Under the pieces are notes generated by a model. It saw only the letters and a list, made by a program, of their open reading frames with translations. It had not been told where the DNA came from and did no database searches. DNA of 64,000 nucleotides, from assembly GCF_036345915.1 (NCBI RefSeq), contig NZ_CP107785.1, positions 7,130,001 to 7,194,000 on the forward strand, given 5' to 3'. Below, piece after piece: positions 29,684 to 39,311 of this stretch. Position 1 is the stretch's first letter; each line of letters opens with the position of its first letter. The stretch is from Nocardia sp. NBC_00565. GTDB taxonomy: Bacteria > Actinomycetota > Actinomycetes > Mycobacteriales > Mycobacteriaceae. The translations under genes were made by a program, and so were the position numbers.

Positions 29684-30982
29684 TCAAGGTAGGGCGTCCG
29701 CACCATAGGTGGCGACGCAGGCCAGTGCGATCTCCAGCGGCAGGCTACGCGCTTCGATCGAATGGCCGAGCAGTTCCTCGATCCGCTGGATCCGGTAGCG
29801 GACCGTGTTCTTGTGCACACCCAGCAGTTTCGCCGTGGCCTCCGGGCTGCGATGGCTCTTCAGATACGCGTGCAGCGTCTCGCGCAGGCGTGTGGCATTG
29901 GCATCACGGCCCGCCACCGCGCGCAACTCGCGCCCGATCAGAGCGCGCATGGCCGCGTCGTCGGCGCCCGCCAAGTAGGCGATCTCCACCTCGCGATACC
30001 CGGTGATCCGCGCCCCACCGCGTTCGGCCACCTGCCTGGCCGCGACCGCTTCGCGATGACTGTTGCGGAATCCGGCGACCTGTCCCGCGGGTACACCGAA
30101 GGCGACCCGCATCGGCGGCTCCACCGATCCGGCCGCCAGCCGTTCCAGCCGACCGGGTTCGGTCAAATCCGCCGCATCGTCCAGGCCGACCCAGGCCCAC
30201 ATGCCACTCGCACCGGACGGGACCGTCAGCACTCGAGTGCTGCCGAGTGCGGCAGCCAAGCGCGCCGCGACCCGATCCAACTGTCCGCTCATCTCGGCGT
30301 CGCTCGAGTCGTCCGCCCACAGCACGAACGCCACATGGTGTTGGGCGAGGCGATATCCGAGCCGGATGGAAGCCTGGTCGATATCCAATTCGTCGTCGGC
30401 CAGTAGTGCGCGGACGGTTTCGGTGCGGCGAGTGAGATCGGCGCGCAGAATCCGCTCACGCTCCTCCATGTAGGTGTCGGTCAGCGCCTCCACCGAATTG
30501 CCGACCCATCTGGTCGATCGCTCGAACAGCCGCAGCATGACCGCGCGCTCGATCTGCTGCGGCGGGCGGCGCTCCTCGATGGCATCGGTCATGTAGTCGA
30601 GCACGGCCTCCTGCCCGACGTGATAGGTCCGCAACAACAGGCGCAACTGAAAGCCACGCCGGGCGATCGTGCGCGCGAAGGCATGCACCTCGTCGGGCAG
30701 CGTGACATCGAAGGTGTCGCTGGTGAGTCCGCTCAGCACGACCCTGGCGTGCGCCCTGGTGCTGGCCGCGAGATCGCGGCGGATATCGCGATCGGCGAGT
30801 TCCGGGATGCGGGCGATGATGGCGTTGTCGAGCCGGTCCACGATCTGCTCCAGCGTCTGGGTTCGCATCGTCTCGTAGACGTATTCGGCCAGCCAGTCGC
30901 GCACGATCTCGACGTTCGGATCCGAATCCGTCCGCAGCGGGGGCTCCGCGGGCACCGGGCGACCGGTCGAGGCAGCGACCAC
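29684..30982 (-). CDS. PucR/CdaR-type transcriptional regulator
   Basis: 432 residues from GTG 30982, chosen for GGAGG just upstream; a TTG frame to 31012 is possible. The N-terminal 180 residues are a helical sensor region, a GGDEF-like central region follows, and the C-terminal PucR helix-turn-helix is clear: LRETLHAYLKSHRSPEATAKLLGVHKNTVRYRI and QRIEELLG. Regulators of this group control purine, amino-acid or aldehyde catabolism. It is divergent from an aldehyde dehydrogenase across 162 bp containing an inverted repeat, so that operon is the likely target. Confidence 0.88.
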   Translation of the reverse strand: MVAASTGRPVPAEPPLRTDSDPNVEIVRDWLAEYVYETMRTQTLEQIVDRLDNAIIARIPELADRDIRRDLAASTRAHARVVLSGLTSDTFDVTLPDEVHAFARTIARRGFQLRLLLRTYHVGQEAVLDYMTDAIEERRPPQQIERAVMLRLFERSTRWVGNSVEALTDTYMEERERILRADLTRRTETVRALLADDELDIDQASIRLGYRLAQHHVAFVLWADDSSDAEMSGQLDRVAARLAAALGSTRVLTVPSGASGMWAWVGLDDAADLTEPGRLERLAAGSVEPPMRVAFGVPAGQVAGFRNSHREAVAARQVAERGGARITGYREVEIAYLAGADDAAMRALIGRELRAVAGRDANATRLRETLHAYLKSHRSPEATAKLLGVHKNTVRYRIQRIEELLGHSIEARSLPLEIALACVATYGADALP

Positions 30983-31080
30983 GATACCTCCGAAGTTGTG
31001 CTCTGAGTACAAATACTGCCGCGTCCATTGACAGATCGACCCAAGACAGTAGCGTCATCTTGTGCCACGATCATAGGTCA

Positions 31081-31094
31081 GTGAACTGATTCAC
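31081..31094. promoter_or_regulatory. Inverted repeat in the PucR / ALDH intergenic region
   Basis: GTGAA-CTGA-TTCAC, perfect 5-bp arms, about 50 bp before the ALDH start; a second TTCAC lies at 31114-31118. Candidate regulator site. Confidence 0.5.
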
Positions 31095-31144
31095 AGTAGT
31101 CAGCTTCCAGCGGTTCACAGCACAACGTCAGTGGGAGAACAGCA

Positions 31145-32752
31145 GTGACCAACACCGAATCGGTGCCCGGCGCGGCCAAGAAGACGACAGCGCGCAAGAC
31201 GACGGCGAAGAAGGCGGACCCCGAAATAATCGAGGTACGCAATCCGGGTACCGGCGAGGTCGTCGGCACCGTGCCGAACGAGAGCACGGAAGCGGTCGCG
31301 GCCAAGATCCGTGAACTGCGCCTGTACCAGCCGGAATGGGAGGCCATCGGCCCCGACGGCCGCAAGGAATGGCTGCTGAAACTGCAGGACTGGATCATCG
31401 ACAACACCGAACACCTCGCCGATGTGCTGCAGGCCGAGGCGGGCAAGCCCAGGGTGGACGCGCTGATCGACCCGGCTTTCTCCACCGACCTGATCGGCTA
31501 CTACGCGCGCCGAGCCGCGAAGTTCCTCGCCGACGACCACCCGTCGCCGCACAGCCCGCTGGCCCGGGTGAAGAAGCTGACCACGGTGTACAAGCCGTAT
31601 CCGGTGGTCGGGGTGATCACGCCGTGGAATTTCCCGCTGGCCATGCCGGTGATCGATGTGATCCCGGCGCTGGCCGCCGGTGCGGCGGTGGTTCTCAAGC
31701 CGTCCGAGGTAACCCCGCTCTCGGCGGTCGAATTGGCAAGGGCCTGGGCCGAAATCGGTGCGCCGCCGGTGCTCGCCGTGGTCACCGGCGCGGGTGCGAC
31801 CGGCGCCGCGGTGGTGGACAACGCCGACTACATCCAGTTCACCGGCTCGACGGCGACCGGCCGCAAGATCGCCGCCGCCTGCGTCGAGCGGTTGATCCCC
31901 TACAGCCTGGAGTTGGGTGGTAAGGATCCGGCCATCGTGCTGGCCGACGCCGATCTGGATCGGGCCGCGCACGGCATCGCCTTCGGTGGCATGTTCAACT
32001 CTGGCCAGGTCTGCATTTCGGTGGAGCGGGTCTACGTCGAGGCGCCGGTGTACGACGAGTTCGTCGCCAAGCTGACCGATGCGGTCCAGAATCTGCGCCA
32101 GGGCCTCGACGGTCGCGAGCCCGAATACGATGTCGGCGCGCTGGCCAACGAGAACCAGGTCCAGATCGTGCAGCGGCACGTCGAGGAGGCCATCGCGGCG
32201 GGCGCCAAGGTGACCACCGGCGGCAAGCGGACCGGTGTCGGCACCCTGTTCGAACCGACCGTGCTCATCGATGTCGACCACACCATGTCCTGCATCACCG
32301 AGGAGACCTTCGGCCCGACCCTGCCGGTGATCAAGGTCGACGACGAGGCGGAAGCCGTTCGGCTGGCCAATGATTCGATCTACGGACTGTCCGCCTCGGT
32401 CTGGACCGGGGACAAGGAGCGCGGCGAGCGGGTGGCGCGCGAACTCGATGCCGGCGCGGTGAATATCAACGACGTCTTCGTCAACCTGTTCAGCTTCGCG
32501 CTGCCGATGGGCGGCTGGGGCCAATCCGGTGTCGGCGCGCGCTGGGGCGGCCCGAACGGCGTCCGCAAATACTGCAGGCAAAAGGCGATCACCACGCCGA
32601 TCCTGCCGACCCAGCAGAAGGAACTGCTCTGGTTCCCATATCAGATGCCGAAGGTGCTTTTCGGGCTCGGCGCGATGCGCGCGGCGGGGGCCCGCGGTCT
32701 GCGCCGGATCGATATCCCGGCAATTCTGAAACTCAAGGGCGGGAACAAGTGA
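31145..32752 (+). CDS. NAD(P)-dependent aldehyde dehydrogenase (succinate-semialdehyde-like)
   Basis: 535 residues from GTG 31145 after GGGAG. Catalytic residues are present: Asn162 (TPWNFPLAM), Lys185, Glu256 (LELGGK) and nucleophile Cys290 (SGQVCISVERVY). The GQVCIS/ERVYVE stretch and the C-terminal extension past the catalytic fold (about 490-535) resemble the GabD2 type of mycobacteria. The first 25 residues are a lysine/threonine/alanine-rich repeat (KKTTARKTTAKKA) outside the fold. It is followed through an R1 micro-ORF by an SDR with four-base overlaps at both ends. The substrate aldehyde is unknown. Confidence 0.93.
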   Translation: MTNTESVPGAAKKTTARKTTAKKADPEIIEVRNPGTGEVVGTVPNESTEAVAAKIRELRLYQPEWEAIGPDGRKEWLLKLQDWIIDNTEHLADVLQAEAGKPRVDALIDPAFSTDLIGYYARRAAKFLADDHPSPHSPLARVKKLTTVYKPYPVVGVITPWNFPLAMPVIDVIPALAAGAAVVLKPSEVTPLSAVELARAWAEIGAPPVLAVVTGAGATGAAVVDNADYIQFTGSTATGRKIAAACVERLIPYSLELGGKDPAIVLADADLDRAAHGIAFGGMFNSGQVCISVERVYVEAPVYDEFVAKLTDAVQNLRQGLDGREPEYDVGALANENQVQIVQRHVEEAIAAGAKVTTGGKRTGVGTLFEPTVLIDVDHTMSCITEETFGPTLPVIKVDDEAEAVRLANDSIYGLSASVWTGDKERGERVARELDAGAVNINDVFVNLFSFALPMGGWGQSGVGARWGGPNGVRKYCRQKAITTPILPTQQKELLWFPYQMPKVLFGLGAMRAAGARGLRRIDIPAILKLKGGNK

Positions 32753-32829
32753 GCGAGCACAGCGAGCGAGCCATCGACACAGCACGCCCCGTCGTGACGG
32801 AGCCGAGCGCCAGCGAGGCGCAGTCATGA
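32749..32829 (+). CDS. R1 micro-ORF joining ALDH and SDR genes
   Basis: GTG start overlaps the ALDH stop (GTGA) and the TGA stop overlaps the SDR start (ATGA). It encodes VSEHSERAIDTARPV then VTEPSASEAQS. Its 3' end holds GCGAGG seven bases or so before the SDR ATG. It fits exactly between the two genes, as if inserted at a stop/start junction. No protein function is claimed. Confidence 0.6.
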   Translation: MSEHSERAIDTARPVVTEPSASEAQS

Positions 32830-33659
32830 CGGACGCGGCGAGAATTCGCGGCAAGGTCGTCGTCATCACCGGTGGCGCGCGCGGCATCGGGCTGGCCACG
32901 GCGACCGCATTGCAGGCGCTCGGTGCCAAGATCGCGATCGGCGATATCGACCAGACCACGGTCAAGGAGTCGGGCACCGCCCGCGATTTCGAGCTGTACG
33001 GCAAGCTCGATGTCACCGATCCCACCTCGTTCGAAAACTTCCTCGACGAGGTCGAGCGCACGGTCGGCCCGATCGATGTACTGATCAACAATGCGGGCAT
33101 CATGCCGACCGGCAAATTCGCCGATGAACCGGACCAGATCACTCGCCGAATCCTCGATATCAATGTCTACGGCGTGATTCTGGGCTCCAAGCTGGGCCTG
33201 GCTCGCATGTTGCCGCGCGGGCGCGGGCACGTCATCAATATCGCCTCACTCGCCGGGGAGACGCATATTCCGGGCCTGGCGACCTATAACGCCAGCAAGC
33301 ACGCGGTGCTCGGCTTCACCGACACCCTGCGTGCGGAGTACCGGGGTTCGGGCGTCGCGTTCTCCTCGGTGCTGCCGACGCTCACCAATACCGAGCTCGG
33401 ATCCGGGGTGAGCGGACCGAAGCTGCTGCGCCCGGCCGAACCGGAAGAGATCGCCGACGCCATCGTCGGCCTGATCGCCGCGCCGAAGTCCAAGGTCCGG
33501 GTGACCGCGGTGGCCGGATTCCTCTCGCAGCTGGTCAATCTGCTGCCCGAACCGGTGGCCGACGGCCTGGCCAGGGCGTTGGGGTCGAGCAACGCCTTCC
33601 TCGATGATGTGGACGCGGCCAAGCGCAAGGCCTATGAGGAGCGGGCGCGCAGCCTCTGA
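32826..33659 (+). CDS. Short-chain dehydrogenase/reductase
   Basis: 277 residues. Classical SDR: cofactor motif TGGARGIG (15-22), NNAG (88-91), catalytic Ser141, Tyr154 and Lys158 (YNASK). An Asp at position 40 after the second strand favours NAD(H). The C-terminal 60 residues (FLSQLVNLLPEPVADGLARALG) are longer than the core and hydrophobic, a feature of actinobacterial SDRs that may touch membranes. It is coupled to the ALDH through the R1 micro-ORF, suggesting alcohol-to-aldehyde-to-acid oxidation of a shared but unknown substrate. A terminator follows. Confidence 0.92.
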   Translation: MTDAARIRGKVVVITGGARGIGLATATALQALGAKIAIGDIDQTTVKESGTARDFELYGKLDVTDPTSFENFLDEVERTVGPIDVLINNAGIMPTGKFADEPDQITRRILDINVYGVILGSKLGLARMLPRGRGHVINIASLAGETHIPGLATYNASKHAVLGFTDTLRAEYRGSGVAFSSVLPTLTNTELGSGVSGPKLLRPAEPEEIADAIVGLIAAPKSKVRVTAVAGFLSQLVNLLPEPVADGLARALGSSNAFLDDVDAAKRKAYEERARSL

Positions 33660-33667
33660 GCAAGTGC

Positions 33668-33710
33668 CGAAGGCGCCGTGGTCGCGGATATTGCGACCGC
33701 GGCGCCTTCG
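33668..33710. terminator. Hairpin terminator after the SDR gene
   Basis: CGAAGGCGCCG-T-GGTCGC / GCGACC-G-CGGCGCCTTCG, 18-bp stem with one T-G pair and a 7-base loop, eight bp past the SDR stop. Confidence 0.85.
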
Positions 33711-33787
33711 CGTATTTCGGATACGCCGACCGGGTCGAAAACCGCTGCACGGCGGCGGCCGTTGACCCACTCGAACGAGATCACAAA

Positions 33788-33808
33788 CACAATTGTGATG
33801 AATATCAC
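33788..33808. promoter_or_regulatory. Two overlapping palindromes in an AT-rich stretch
   Basis: CACAATTGTG (33788-33797) is a perfect palindrome and GTGAT-GAAT-ATCAC (33795-33808) a perfect inverted repeat sharing GTG. They are followed by CACTATAAATAG. This is among the most AT-rich stretches of the window and lies about 310 bp before the LysR gene. The rest of the 33711-34119 gap has no gene I can support; it would also hold the LysR promoter, with GACAG...CTGTC at about 34008-34026. Confidence 0.5.
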
Positions 33809-34119
33809 TATAAATAGCCGCTGCAGCCCCTGATCCGTTGCGGGCCGGTTTCTGGGCGGTGACCGGCCACACTGTGACACCTTCGAAACGGGTGCGCCAT
33901 CGCCCCCCGAACCGCATCGTTGCTGGTCATACGCCCAATTAACTTGCGCACGGGACCTCGGGTCGCGAGTGCCGGATATTCGCACACTCGATGGTGCAAA
34001 TGACCATGACAGGCAATATGCTGTCTCTAACAAACCTGCCGACTGTTTCGGCTGCCGTATCCGAACTTTCCGGCCTCATAAGGCTGGAAATTCAGGACTG
34101 ATTCTGATAGCAAGGGGCT

Positions 34120-35016
34120 ATGGACCCGCATTTGCGCGACCTGCGGTATTTCGTCGCCGTCGCTGAGGAACTGCACTTCACCAACGCCGCGCAACGGCTG
34201 CACATCGCTCAACCCACCCTGTCGCGTCAGATTCGTCAGCTGGAACGCCAGCTCGACGTGGTCCTGTTCGACCGCAACCAGCGCAGTGTCGCGCTGACCG
34301 TCGCGGGCAAGGAACTACTCGAAGGCGCCCGCAAGATCCTGGAGCTGTGGGAAGTCACCCATGTCTCGCTGCAGGAGGCGGGCGAGGTGCTGCGCGTCGG
34401 CATCCAGTCCGCGCTCGGCCGCGGACTGCTCAATGACTTGGAGAGCGCGAGCGGGCACCGGCTCGCCCTGCACGCCGCCTCCTGGACCGACCCGTCCAGT
34501 GGGCTCGCGGGCAGGCAGGCCGACTTGGCGCTGGTTTGGCTGCCGCTACCGGATCCCAACCGGTACCGCTGGCAGGTGCTGCGCACCGAGCCGCGCTGGG
34601 TGCTGCTGCCGGAGAACCACCCGCTGGCCGATAACGACACGATCGACTTCGCCGACCTGCTCGACGAGCCGTTTATCGCACTGCCCACCGAAGCGGGTGC
34701 GGTGCGCGACTTCTGGCTGGGCAACGACGCCCGCAACGGCCGCCAGCCCAAGATCGGCGCCGAGGCGGCTACCCCCGAGGACAAACTGGAGGCCGTGAGC
34801 CTCGGCCTCGGCGTCTGCCTGCTCGCGGAGAACAATGTGCCGATGTATCGCTGGCCGGGCCTGACCGCCCGCCCGCTCAACGGCCTCGCCCCGTGCGAAC
34901 TCGCGGTCGCCTGGCGCGCCGACGACAACCGGCCGACCATCCTCGAATTCGCCGGCCGCGCGACAGCCGGCGGCTTCTCGGTTCAGCAGCAGCACCAACC
35001 CGCGGTCGCTAGCTAG
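34120..35016 (+). CDS. LysR-family transcriptional regulator
   Basis: 298 residues. The N-terminal winged HTH reads LRYFVAVAEELHFTNAAQRLHIAQPTLSRQI and LERQLDVVLFDRN. The C-terminal periplasmic-binding-like effector domain follows (LRVGIQSALGRGLLNDL ... DEPFIALP). No divergent target gene is present; upstream is a long AT-rich gap after the SDR terminator, and downstream a convergent amidase overlaps it by 4 bp. The target could be itself or a distant operon. The last 15 residues are glutamine-rich. Confidence 0.9.
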   Translation: MDPHLRDLRYFVAVAEELHFTNAAQRLHIAQPTLSRQIRQLERQLDVVLFDRNQRSVALTVAGKELLEGARKILELWEVTHVSLQEAGEVLRVGIQSALGRGLLNDLESASGHRLALHAASWTDPSSGLAGRQADLALVWLPLPDPNRYRWQVLRTEPRWVLLPENHPLADNDTIDFADLLDEPFIALPTEAGAVRDFWLGNDARNGRQPKIGAEAATPEDKLEAVSLGLGVCLLAENNVPMYRWPGLTARPLNGLAPCELAVAWRADDNRPTILEFAGRATAGGFSVQQQHQPAVAS

Positions 35017-36530
35017 TCGCTGACCGTTCGTTTCCAGGGGTGGATCGACTCGAGTTGCGCGGACAGGCGCAGCAGGGTCGATTCACTGCCGGGCGGGCCT
35101 GCGAGCTGGGCGGCGACCGGGGTCTTGGATCCCGGGTGCATACCCATCGGGATCGATGCGGCGGGCCAGCCGACCATATTCCACAGCGGCGTGAACGGTG
35201 AATAGCGGGTGCTCGTAATAACATTCGCGAGCCAGCCCAACGTATGCCAGGCCCTGGCCCGGGGCGGCGGAGCGGCGAGCGTGGGGGTGATCACCACGTC
35301 GTAGCGCTCGAAGAATTCCAAAAGTCGCGCCTCCACCCGGTCCACCTGGGCCGGGCGCACCAGGCGCAGACGTCGGACGATCCGGCCGAGAGCGAGGTGT
35401 CGGCGGGTGCGCGGCTGCAGTCGTTCGGGGCGCACGAGCGTCGCGGCCTCGCGCGCGCCGAACGCCAACCAGCGCAGACCGACCGAGATGATCGATTCGC
35501 CGTAGGGCAGTGTCGCCGGTTCGACGACGTGTCCGGCCGCGATGGCGGCCGAGGCGGCGGTGTGAGCTGCCGCGGTCCAGTGCCGATCGACCCGGAACAA
35601 ACGCGACGGTGGTGCTAGGGCTAGTCCGATCCGTAGTCGGCCCGGTGGATCCAACTCGGCTAGGTCCGGGCGCGCGGCCAGCACCGACAGCGCGAGCGCC
35701 GCATCGCCGACCGTCGTTGCGAGCACACCGTTTTCGACCATCCCGGACCAGGAATCGACGCCTACCTCGGCAGGCACGGTATGCCGCCCCGGCTTGATAC
35801 CGAACACGCCGCAGCAGGCCGCGGGGATGCGCACCGAACCGAGCCCATCGTTACCGTGCGCCACCGGCACCAGCCCGGCCGCGACCGCCGCTGCCGAACC
35901 GCCGGATGAGCCGCCGGTGCTGCGTGCGGAATTCCACGGGTTCCGGCTGATCCGGCCCTCACTCTCGGTCGTGCCCCACAGCCCCAATTCGGGAACCGCG
36001 GTCAATCCGACGACAATCGCGCCCGCGGCCCGCAGCCTGCGTACCACCGGATGGTCGGCGGCGGCCGGACTGGTGTCGGTGGCCGTGGAACCGGCCAGCG
36101 TCGCCTCGCCCTCGACCGCGATGTTGTGTTTTATCCCGATCGGCACACCGGCCAGCGGCAGCACATCCAAATCGGAGCGCTGCGCCAGCGCGAGTGCCTC
36201 GGCCCGCGCCTTGGCCGAGCGAACGACGGTGAACGCGTTCGTCTTCCGGTTTCCGGCCGCGATCCGGTCCAGTGCGGCCTCGACCGTCTCGATCGGCGTC
36301 AGTGAGCCGTCGCGCACACCGGCCGCGATCGCCGAAGCCGGGCCGCGTGACAAGCCGGATTCACGTGGCATGCTTGGTTCCATCGAACTTTTCATGGCAT
36401 CGGTCGCGCCCACGGACTCGTCCTGGGCGGCCCTCGACTCCGGGGCCTCGGCCACCGGAGTGATCGAATCCGGCACGGACGAATCCGTTGCCGCGAAGCC
36501 CTCTGCCACCGCTATCGCTTCTTTACGCAT
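35013..36530 (-). CDS. Amidase-signature enzyme
   Basis: 505 residues from ATG 36530 (GGGGAAG upstream); a longer frame to 36653 has no site. The Ser-cisSer-Lys triad of the amidase signature family is complete: Lys134 (GVPIGIKHN), cis-Ser208/209 ([16 protein letters not shown]) and Ser232 ([13 protein letters not shown]). It hydrolyses amides; substrate unknown. The first 60 residues are low-complexity and acidic-serine rich and not part of the fold, so translation might start later (ATG 36395), though no ribosome site is visible there. The 180-bp gap before the kinase operon holds divergent promoters. Convergent with LysR. Confidence 0.88.
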   Translation of the reverse strand: MRKEAIAVAEGFAATDSSVPDSITPVAEAPESRAAQDESVGATDAMKSSMEPSMPRESGLSRGPASAIAAGVRDGSLTPIETVEAALDRIAAGNRKTNAFTVVRSAKARAEALALAQRSDLDVLPLAGVPIGIKHNIAVEGEATLAGSTATDTSPAAADHPVVRRLRAAGAIVVGLTAVPELGLWGTTESEGRISRNPWNSARSTGGSSGGSAAAVAAGLVPVAHGNDGLGSVRIPAACCGVFGIKPGRHTVPAEVGVDSWSGMVENGVLATTVGDAALALSVLAARPDLAELDPPGRLRIGLALAPPSRLFRVDRHWTAAAHTAASAAIAAGHVVEPATLPYGESIISVGLRWLAFGAREAATLVRPERLQPRTRRHLALGRIVRRLRLVRPAQVDRVEARLLEFFERYDVVITPTLAAPPPRARAWHTLGWLANVITSTRYSPFTPLWNMVGWPAASIPMGMHPGSKTPVAAQLAGPPGSESTLLRLSAQLESIHPWKRTVSD

Positions 36531-36710
36531 GTGCTGGTGCTTCCCCGTCGCATTGTTGTCGAAATCGGGTGATCCGCTGTTGAGGCGCAAGTTATCATTT
36601 GGATTACTGCTCGGGGGACGATGTCGTCGGGTGTGGCGGAAATTCTCCGGCACATCTACTGACCGACCAGTGTGGATTCTCCGACATCCGCTGAGCAGCT
36701 AGGTCCCAGA

Positions 36711-39311
36711 ATGAGTGCTGAACCCGAAAATAGTTACCGATCCGGTCTTGGTTCCGATCCGACTCGAGGCTGGGGCGGTCCATTGCTACGTACTGAGAAC
36801 GACGTTGTCGCGGCCTTCTCGACCGCATGGGAATCGGCGGCCTGGGAATCGACCCCGCACCCGCCGGAGATCGCCGACTTTCTGCCCGACGCGCACGCCC
36901 TGCGCCAGGCGGCGCTGATCGAATTGATCCGCGTCGACCTGCGACATCGGTGGATCCGGCGGACCACCACCGCGACGCCGCGCAAGCGCCTTTTCGACTA
37001 CTGCGCCGAGTTCTCCGAACTCGAACCGGGCGGTATTCCGGCGGGTTTGGTGTACGAAGAGTTCGTCATCCGCAGGCAAAGCGGCGAACATGTCGACCCG
37101 CGGGATTGTCTGCGCGAATATCCGGAACAAGCGGCGGAATTGCGAGCGCTGCTCAATGCCGATGATGTCGATCAGAGCACCCGACGGGCCGCGCTCGAGG
37201 ATTCGGTGCTGACCGAGTTCGCCAAGACTCGCGCGGCGGCCGAACGCAGTCGGACCATCCAGGTGAACGAAAACACCGACCTGACCGAAACGGCCCAGCT
37301 GAACCAAACCCTGGGGTCCTTTCGTAATACTGACGTGACTCGCACAACCGTCGAACCCACCGAGACGGCGACCGCCCTTCCGACCACGGTCGGAACCGGT
37401 CCGGGACACTTCGATGCACTCGACCGGATCGAGATCGGCCAGTCCATCGATGATTTCGATCTGCTCACCGGACTCGGCAGCGGCGCCTTCGCCCGGGTCT
37501 TCCTGGCCAGGCAGCGGTCGTTGCAGCGACTGGTCGCGGTGAAGATCTCCGCCGATCACGGCACCGAACCGCAGACCCTGGCCCAGCTCGACCACGACTA
37601 CATCGTGCGCGTCTTCGACCAGCGGCTACTCGGTTCGGATCACGCGACCGACCCGTCCAAGCGCCGACTCCGGTTGCTGTATATGCAGTTCCTGCCGGGC
37701 GGCACACTGCTCAGCGTGCTGCGCTGGGTGCGCGCGACCCCACCCGCCGAACGCAGCGGACAACTGCTGCTCGACGCGGTCGACGCGGCCATGGAGGAGA
37801 AGGGCGAGATCCGGCCGACCGATTCCAGTGTGCGCACCGAGATCGCCGGGCTCAGCTGGCCCGAAACCGTGGCCTGGCTCGGCCGCAGAGTGGCCGAGGC
37901 GCTCGAATATGCCTCGGACAACGGCGTGCTGCACCGCGATGTGAAACCGGCCAATATCCTGCTCACCGCCGAGGCGGTGCCGAAGCTGGCCGATTTCAAT
38001 ATCAGCTTCAGCCGCAATGTGGCGGGCACCAGTCCGGTCGCCTATTTCGGCGGATCGCTGGCGTACATGTCGCCCGAGCAATTGGAGGCCTGCCATCCGG
38101 GCCGCGATCGCACCGCCGAAGATCTGGACACCCGCTCCGATATCTACTCCCTCGGAGTGGTGCTGTGGGAATTGCTGACCGGCGCGAAACCGTTTGATGA
38201 TTCCACCGCGACCGCGACCGACCACGGCGACGATACGGCGCTGGAGGGCATGCTGGAACGCCGCACCGCCGGAGTGGACGACGCCAGCCTGCAACGCGTT
38301 CCGGCGAACTGCCCGGCGGCGCTGCTGCGCGTATTGCTGACCTGTCTGGAATCCGATCGCACCCGGCGCTGGTCCAACGGCGCGATGCTGGCCAAACAAC
38401 TGGATCTGTGCATGGACGCCAGGGCCAGAGATCTGGTCGACCCGCCGCCCGGCAGTTGGCGGCTGCGGATGCGGTCGTGGCGACTCGCGGTCCTCGCGCT
38501 GGCAATCGGTATTCCGAATATCCTGGCCTCGATATACAACATCCAGCACAACCAGCATCTGATCGTGGACCGGCTCCCCAAGGATGCCGGGAACAACTTC
38601 ATGATCATCACCACCGTGGTGAACGGGATCTTTTTCCCACTCGGTTCGGCACTGATCCTGTACATGGCCAGAAGAGTCCTCATGGTGCCGCACGGGCTGA
38701 AACGCCACCGACGTTACGACGCCGAGACGCTGCGGCTGGCCAGGGCGGATACCCTGCTGATCTGTGATCGGGCGGTGCTGGTGGTCTTCTCACTGTGGGT
38801 ACTGGCCGGATTCACCTTCCCGATCGCGCTCGAAGTGGCGGCCGGGGACGTGCCGGCACGGGCAGTGGTGCACTTCCTCACCTCGATCGTGGTGTGCGGT
38901 GCGATCGCGGTGGCGTACCCGTTCTTCCTGGTGTGCTTCTACATGGTCCGCTGCATCTATCCGGTCTTCCTGCGGCACGGGGAGATCAGCACCGAGGACG
39001 CGGTGTGGCTGCGCGGGCTGGACCGCCGCGCCAACGGCTATCTGGCGTTGGCGGCCTCGGTGCCGCTGCTGGCGGTGGCCGGGGTGACCTTCCTGCCACC
39101 CACCGATATTCCGATGGTGATCGGTGCGGTCCGGGTGCTCTGTGTCGGCGGCATCATCGCGTTCATCGGCTCCTACCTGCTCTTCCGGGCACTGGAAGCG
39201 GATCTGCGGGCACTGGAGCGGGTGGTCGCGCCACAGGATTCCCTGGACCGGGAACGCGTTTCGGCGGGACGGGAACGAGCTGTGCCCGCCGCGGCGGAGC
39301 GGCGCTCGTGA
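36711..39311 (+). CDS. Membrane Ser/Thr protein kinase with N-terminal RFP-like domain
   Basis: 866 residues from ATG 36711 (AGG-type site); a GTG 13 codons upstream has none. Three parts. N-terminal (about 30-150): a helical region with ALIELIRVDLRHRWIR and a final DCLREYPEQAAEL, like the extension before many planctomycete kinases. Middle (about 245-570): kinase with glycine loop GSGAFARVF (256-264), Lys278 (VAVKIS), HRD at 408-410 with Asn415, DFN instead of DFG at 428-430, and SPEQ/DIYSLG. C-terminal: about six helices (590-825). HRD and Lys are intact, so it is probably active. GTGA overlap to the paralogue. Confidence 0.88.
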   Translation: MSAEPENSYRSGLGSDPTRGWGGPLLRTENDVVAAFSTAWESAAWESTPHPPEIADFLPDAHALRQAALIELIRVDLRHRWIRRTTTATPRKRLFDYCAEFSELEPGGIPAGLVYEEFVIRRQSGEHVDPRDCLREYPEQAAELRALLNADDVDQSTRRAALEDSVLTEFAKTRAAAERSRTIQVNENTDLTETAQLNQTLGSFRNTDVTRTTVEPTETATALPTTVGTGPGHFDALDRIEIGQSIDDFDLLTGLGSGAFARVFLARQRSLQRLVAVKISADHGTEPQTLAQLDHDYIVRVFDQRLLGSDHATDPSKRRLRLLYMQFLPGGTLLSVLRWVRATPPAERSGQLLLDAVDAAMEEKGEIRPTDSSVRTEIAGLSWPETVAWLGRRVAEALEYASDNGVLHRDVKPANILLTAEAVPKLADFNISFSRNVAGTSPVAYFGGSLAYMSPEQLEACHPGRDRTAEDLDTRSDIYSLGVVLWELLTGAKPFDDSTATATDHGDDTALEGMLERRTAGVDDASLQRVPANCPAALLRVLLTCLESDRTRRWSNGAMLAKQLDLCMDARARDLVDPPPGSWRLRMRSWRLAVLALAIGIPNILASIYNIQHNQHLIVDRLPKDAGNNFMIITTVVNGIFFPLGSALILYMARRVLMVPHGLKRHRRYDAETLRLARADTLLICDRAVLVVFSLWVLAGFTFPIALEVAAGDVPARAVVHFLTSIVVCGAIAVAYPFFLVCFYMVRCIYPVFLRHGEISTEDAVWLRGLDRRANGYLALAASVPLLAVAGVTFLPPTDIPMVIGAVRVLCVGGIIAFIGSYLLFRALEADLRALERVVAPQDSLDRERVSAGRERAVPAAAERRS

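Noticed and set aside
31115..33163. 682-codon open frame on the minus strand
   Set aside because: Antisense to the ALDH and SDR genes; composition is a mirror of those genes.
38795..39307. Upstream extension of the pseudokinase frame
   Set aside because: It overlaps the transmembrane part of the first kinase in another frame; GTG 39308 in the GTGA overlap is the natural start.
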